NCBI RefSeq assembly: GCF_030253575.1
Contig: NC_080563.1
Span: forward strand, 14,713,001-14,777,000
Length of the DNA: 64,000 nt
Source of the DNA: Rhododendron vialii
Taxonomy: Eukaryota; Streptophyta; Magnoliopsida; Ericales; Ericaceae
Direction: 5' to 3'
The position numbers and the translations under genes are program-made. The first letter of the stretch is position 1. The number at the start of each line of letters is the position of its first letter. Under the pieces are notes generated by a model, which searched no databases, was not told the DNA's origin, and saw only the letters and a program-made list of their open reading frames with translations. Below are positions 59,358-64,000 of the stretch, piece after piece.

Positions 59358-59779
59358 TAGGGTCCGTTTGATTAGCGATAAAAATATAATGAAAAGTGAA
59401 AATGATAAAAAGTGAAGTGAAAGAAAAAAAAATGTAATTTTTTCTCACATGCATTTGATTATGATGAAAATTTTGTAAGAAAATAATAGAGAAAATAAAA
59501 TATCATTGTTTGAAAATGAGTAAAGTTGCCCAAATTAAAAGATTACGTGGAGGAAAGTTAGAGTAAATATTGTTGATTTTCTCAAGAAAATAAAATTTTC
59601 CTGCATTTTTTGTGAGAAAAAATGAGACAAGCTCTCAAATTTTAGAGGGTTGTACGGAAAAGTTCACTTTCTACCTCTTTGTAAGATATTCTTGATAAGT
59701 GAACACACAAAAAAATATGTATATTTTTTTTTCTCTTTCTTATATTTTTTGCCATAATCTCGTTAATCAAACGACCCTA
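59358..59779. mobile_element. MITE with tagggtccgtttgatta ends
   Basis: The left end tagggtccgtttgattagcg and the right end cgttaatcaaacgaccctaa are inverted repeats. The interior is A/T-rich. No convincing target duplication was seen. Confidence 0.75.
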
Positions 59780-60454
59780 AAGTAATTCGAATCTATCTCT
59801 TCCCAAAGAAAAAACTTGCTGGCGTGGACTTATGAAAAGAGTGCAATATCCATAAAGCCCATTAGTTATATATAGACTCAGATCCCAAGCATCCAAATTA
59901 ATGACGGATTACCCAAAGGAGGGAAGCTTTTTGTCACAAAGAAAACAAAATAAAAAATTATACAGTAGCTTTCACTTTCACAAATAAACAAACAAAATGG
60001 ACACAGCCAACATGATTCGTTTACTAAATTAATAAAAGGAGAAAAAAATAATATAATTGCTCTGTCACTGGCCGTTGCAGGGGAACTGAATTGATGGATA
60101 ACTGCGTTTTTAAAATAATTACTCACCCATCAAGGTTAATATTTTGTCTAGGATCATCGCAAGTGGATGGTAGAATTGATGCTCTCGTATTAGTTCGAAA
60201 TACACGTAATTAAACTGATCCGAACATCTGAATTATCAGAAATAAAATAACCCTATGTTGTGGTTGCTGTGAGATTGCCAAGTCATATGTATGATGCAAA
60301 TAGACTTATAAAACTATGAACAGAGAAAGATTCTTCCAGGGACAAATAATAGTAATAACTTGTACCTTGTGATGGTCGTAGTCTAATGGTTGAAAGCTAG
60401 TACTATATGTTTTAGACTTGAAATGTAATTTTGAGCACCATTTGGTCAAACTAA

Positions 60455-60640
60455 CCGAAAGAGTTAGCTCAAGTGATAAAGATGATAGATTTTAAGTGTT
60501 TTTACAGGCACAAAAGTCTCTGGTTTGACTATTTCTAAGAATGATTCATTTGGGTTTTATACTCTGATTCCTCTCTGCGTAAAATAGTTGTGGAAAAAGC
60601 TCGTGTAAAATAGTTATGGAAAGGAGTTTCGTTTTACGGC
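60455..60640 (+). mobile_element. Possible tRNA-derived SINE remnant
   Basis: A box-A-like gagttagctcaagtgataaag (about 60463) is followed by a box-B-like ctctggtttgactat (about 60519), spacing typical of plant SINE heads. The tail is not clear, so this is tentative. Confidence 0.3.
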
Positions 60641-60659
60641 GCAACTTTAATAAGATTCC

Positions 60660-62640
60660 TCAGCGTGGAATTTGATCTTGGATTGCCGAAAGAGACCATC
60701 TACCGAAACTCATGTGTATGAATTTTAGACTGACGTGTTTTTACCCTCTCTTCACAGGGATAGACTACGAAATGGATGGCTCCGTAATTGCTTAGCACAA
60801 GTTTACCAGCTTAGCTAAAAGAGCATTTTAGGTATTTTATCTAAGCAAAAACTCAAAATGGGGCACTGCACTAGCTTAGGTAAAGAGAAAACTATTGTCC
60901 CTTTGTGAAAAAGGTTAGCTAAGAGCAAGTATATTAGATGAGCAAAAATACATTTTTTGTTATTTTACCTAAGAGAAACATAAAAAATAGTCTACACCAA
61001 ATGAGCTAAAAGAGGAGCTAAAATGCATTTGTGAATAGTTGTTCTCTATTTTTACCTATGCATTATTCATACTCCTTTCTTTTTTTATTATTTCTTTCTC
61101 TCTCTCCTCCCTCCTTTCTCCTCTCTTTAAACAATGAAGATAATAAAAAAATGAGTGAAATATATATATTTTAATTGGAGTTAGGTAAAATAGATAATAT
61201 TGGTGTAGTGTTGAGAGAGATGTGAATAGGAAAAAAAGTGCACTGTTGATCAGCATTTTTACATTTTCATTAGTGTACATGTTCTAAATATACCTATGAA
61301 CTGTTCACTATGTACCTATTATTTTATTAATTTTTCCTTTCTCTCTCCTCTTCTTCCCGTCCATCCTCCCCTCCCTTGTATACACACATGAAAAAGAAAA
61401 TTAATATTTTAATAGAAAATAGATAAAATAAATTGTATTGATGTAATGTTGAAAGAAATATGAGTAGATAAAATAAAAAAATGTGTACTGTTCAAGAGTT
61501 TTTTTTAGCAAATAACCGGTAAACTTATGTGGTTCTGTAGTCAAAGCACCTTCGTCACTTTCGTGCACCCATTAGACAAAATCATAATGTTTGTCCTTTA
61601 AGTCAAGGACAACTCTCACGTATATGTCATTCCACTGTAGATTGCTTATGTTTTCGGTTAAATTATTATTCAATTACAAATACTTACACACATTCATATT
61701 TTTTTGTGGAGCCTATATATACCGGAGGTGTAGGGTGTGTGGGCCTCAATGTGAATGTGAGTGGATTTGTATAAATGTTTATGTAAGTGTTTGTAGTTGT
61801 AAAATGATTGATGTTCGGTTTGGATTTTGAGGGTTTTTTTTTTAGAGTAATGAGTAAAGAAAAATAGATAGAGAAAATTTATTGAAGACTACACCCAGAA
61901 ATTTTGAGACCCCAAAACAAACATGGCCGCGCCCTGTAAAAGTTAGACTTGAAAGCTTAGAAGTTTCAAAATACGTTCAAGTTTTAGTTTTATTTCGTTA
62001 CTATTTTTCATTCATATAACGAACCATAATCGATCCGCTTTACAATTGAGCTAGAAATAAGTTGATTATAGCAAATCATACTCTACGGAGCCAAATCCTT
62101 TTCCTTCTGTTTTTTATTTATGAAGGGAGCTAAATACAGAATTCTACAAATTCCATTAAAAAAGTTAACCGAGTTTCAAATTATTTTTTTTGAAATTAAC
62201 CGTGTTAATTATATTAATCAATCTCATTCAATTTAAAAAAAAATTGAACACAAGTTAAACTCGAATAACTTTATTTTGAGAACCCTTCACTCTACTCCCT
62301 CATCTCTACTTCATTCATTTCTTTCTTTTGATCAGATCTCCTTCATTCATTCGGTTTCCATAAATTATTTCATTTATTACTATATTTTATGGGTAAATTA
62401 TGTATTACTTACTATATTGAAAGCACAAAATATCTTTTTCCCTTGTTACCATGTACACTATTGACTATTGTGATCAACCCAATATATATTGGATTGTGAT
62501 TTTGACATTTCAAAAATTAATAGAGAAGCTCCAAAATTAAATTTTGTTGATACATAAAACGGCACTGTTTTGAAATCATATCATCAATTTTTAAAGTGTT
62601 AAAATCAATTTTCTAGTATATATTATGCTCTGTTCATAAA
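60660..62640. other. Gene-free stretch before the PIRL gene
   Basis: Repeated gagcaaaaa, acctaag and CT-rich words between 60800 and 61520 suggest MITE debris. A/T-rich sequence follows to the PIRL leader. No gene was recognised. Confidence 0.4.
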
Positions 62641-62668
62641 CATAAGATCTACCCAACCAATCCTCCTC

Positions 62669-62671
<3 letters not shown>

Positions 62672-62709
<38 letters not shown>
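62672..62709 (+). repeat. CT microsatellite in the PIRL leader
   Basis: The run lies about 45-80 bp before the ATG at 62753, in the likely 5' UTR. Confidence 0.95.
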
Positions 62710-62713
<4 letters not shown>

Positions 62714-62752
62714 TCCCAAAATCATTCCAGCTCCTGAAAACCAAGACAAGAC

Positions 62753-63422
62753 ATGGCTGTAATACCCAAGACGGACCCATCACCAGCCTACCTACAAGCA
62801 GTGGAAGAAATCACTCGAGCCTACAAATCCCTTCCCCCGAGACCCACGATCGAAGAGGTCGAAGCAGCCACATCCGTACTCCACACCATCAACACTTCAC
62901 AGCACACAAAACTGGAAGAGATCTCAAGCCAGCCGGGCCCACATGACGTCCCGCCGGAGCTCTTCTCCCTGCTGCAACAGGTGAGGAAAACCCAGGTCCT
63001 GTTCCACGCCCACGAGCAGAGGAAAGAGGCCGTCTACCTGATCGAGACCGACAAGATGTTCCGGGCATTCGATGAGCTCATTCAGAGGGCTTCGGACCTG
63101 GTTTTGGGGGTGAAAACCCAGGTGGAGGAAAGGGTTTTAGCTTTTGAGAATGAAGAAATGGACTATTCCTTGGGGGACCCAGTTGGGGAAATAATTGCAA
63201 GCGGAATTGAGATGAAGAGAATTGATGGTGGAAAAGGGAAGGTGGTTGATGGTGGTGGGATAAATGGTTTGATGGTTAGTTCTTCGTTTAAGGGGAGGCT
63301 TGGTGGTGGTGATTTGAAGGGTTTGGTGGGGAGTTCTTCGTTTAGGGGGAAGCTTGGTGGTGGTGATTTGAAGGGTTTGGTGGGGAGTTCTTCCACAAAC
63401 AAGCCAACTAGTTTCATTACAG
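62753..63422 (+). CDS. Plant intracellular Ras-group-related LRR protein, exon 1 (PIRL4/5-like, gene continues past window)
   Basis: The ATG at 62753 follows a CT-rich leader. The first exon encodes about 223 residues and probably ends at 63422, where ag/gtttgg is a good donor; reading on reaches a stop at 63451 after intron-like LVYFFLVY. Residues 18-115 match the N-terminal region of PIRL proteins from memory: SLPPRPTIEEVEAA (26-39), DVPPELFSLLQQV and FRAFDELIQRASDLV. The leucine-rich repeats should lie in downstream exons beyond 64000. The exon end carries an 18-residue unit of the form SSSFKGRLGGGDLKGLVG repeated at 54-bp spacing (63278, 63332, partial at 63386). PIRLs are cytosolic LRR proteins; some Arabidopsis members act in pollen development. 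The exact paralogue is uncertain. Confidence 0.87.
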
Positions 63423-64000
63423 GTTTGGTTTACTTTTTCCTTGTTTACTGAATTTTACTTTCTTTTCTTTTCTTTTCTTTTTCTTTTTTTATATTGGTAA
63501 ATGGTAATTATGTAAGTAGGAGCATTCTTAGGAATTTATGGAAGGCCAAATTGGTGATTAATATGCCTGCTTTTTTGCTAGCTGCATTTGTGAAAAGTCA
63601 AAGCTTCTGTTGATAGGCACATAGTTTTTGTTCTTGATGTGGGAATGGTCAGATTTTGCTTCCTCTCTAGTGCTATTCGATGGAAAATTGAAGTAATTTT
63701 TTTTTTTTCTTTTCATAGAAGGGTTTTGTAAAGCCCCAAATAATAATAGATGTATTGAAGCTTGTTCAGTCAAGTTGGATTTTTTTTTGATAACTAGGTG
63801 TCCGGTCCTGCTTACGGACAAGCTAGTTGGATTTGTATGTGGACATGGAGTGCGTATATGCACTTCCTTTAGGCGCTGCCGTGGATTGGTGGAGATTGGA
63901 GAGATGGGAGAAAATCAAAGAATTTATTGGATTGGGCTATAATTCGAGCAATTATCCTTGTCATTTGGATTTACTAGTGCAATATCGTTCTTGGTTTTGT

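Noticed and set aside
60365-60440. Possible second tRNA (gatggtcgtagtctaatggttgaaagc)
   Set aside because: There is no full cloverleaf and no matching acceptor stem or T arm; only weak A-box resemblance.

Overview
This window is nuclear DNA from a flowering plant, almost certainly a core eudicot. The evidence is intron-split genes with GT/AG junctions, plant-specific chloroplast and mitochondrial proteins, an AT-rich background, long CT/GA microsatellites, and a very high density of small inverted-repeat transposons (MITEs), LTR fragments and broken gene copies. The species cannot be fixed from the sequence alone.

Six protein genes look intact and carry assignable names. From left to right they are: the glycine-cleavage H protein (minus strand, 4 exons, 4353-7857); a ubiquitin-like/SAYSvFN membrane protein (plus, 7 exons, 25438-33665); the chloroplast PPR-SMR protein SOT1 (plus, one exon, 37608-39770); a short LYR-motif protein (minus, 41859-42131); the chloroplast Fe-S assembly protein SufD/ABCI7 (minus, 3 exons, 48923-52984); and the first exon of a plant intracellular Ras-group-related LRR protein (plus, from 62753, running off the right edge). 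One tRNA-Cys(GCA) lies at 57992-58063. Every exon joint given here was checked by reading phase and GT/AG dinucleotides. No transcript data were available.

The rest is mostly transposon-derived. 0-3.3 kb: MITEs, one swollen by a GGT-rich minisatellite. 8.9-9.2 kb: a palindromic LTR-like junction. 12.4 kb: two orphan WD40 exons. 13.4-15.7 kb: a MITE with an 8-bp target duplication, then a MULE-like element with about 165-bp terminal inverted repeats. 16.7-22.7 kb: a dispersed G-rich repeat family and an ankyrin/PGG pseudogene that is split by an insertion and partly inverted. 22.8-24.7 kb: an LTR-like block inside a G/C-rich MITE. 35.1-35.9 kb: a decayed copia reverse transcriptase/RNase H fragment. 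36.6-37.4 kb: three fold-back elements in a row just upstream of SOT1. 40.0-40.8 kb: a broken duplicate of the last SufD exon. 46.0-46.2 kb: a CCCH zinc-finger gene fragment. 49.6-49.9 kb: a hAT MITE in SufD intron 2, with the empty site preserved in the duplicate. 55.2-56.5 kb: a MULE with a hAT MITE nested in it, both with perfect target duplications.

The genes do not form a pathway cluster. Several of them do serve organelles: photorespiration in mitochondria, Fe-S assembly and rRNA processing in chloroplasts, and probably a mitochondrial LYR factor. I found no convincing new biological system. The most useful leads are altered SMR-domain motifs in SOT1, the UBL-SAYSvFN fusion, and the dated transposon nesting.
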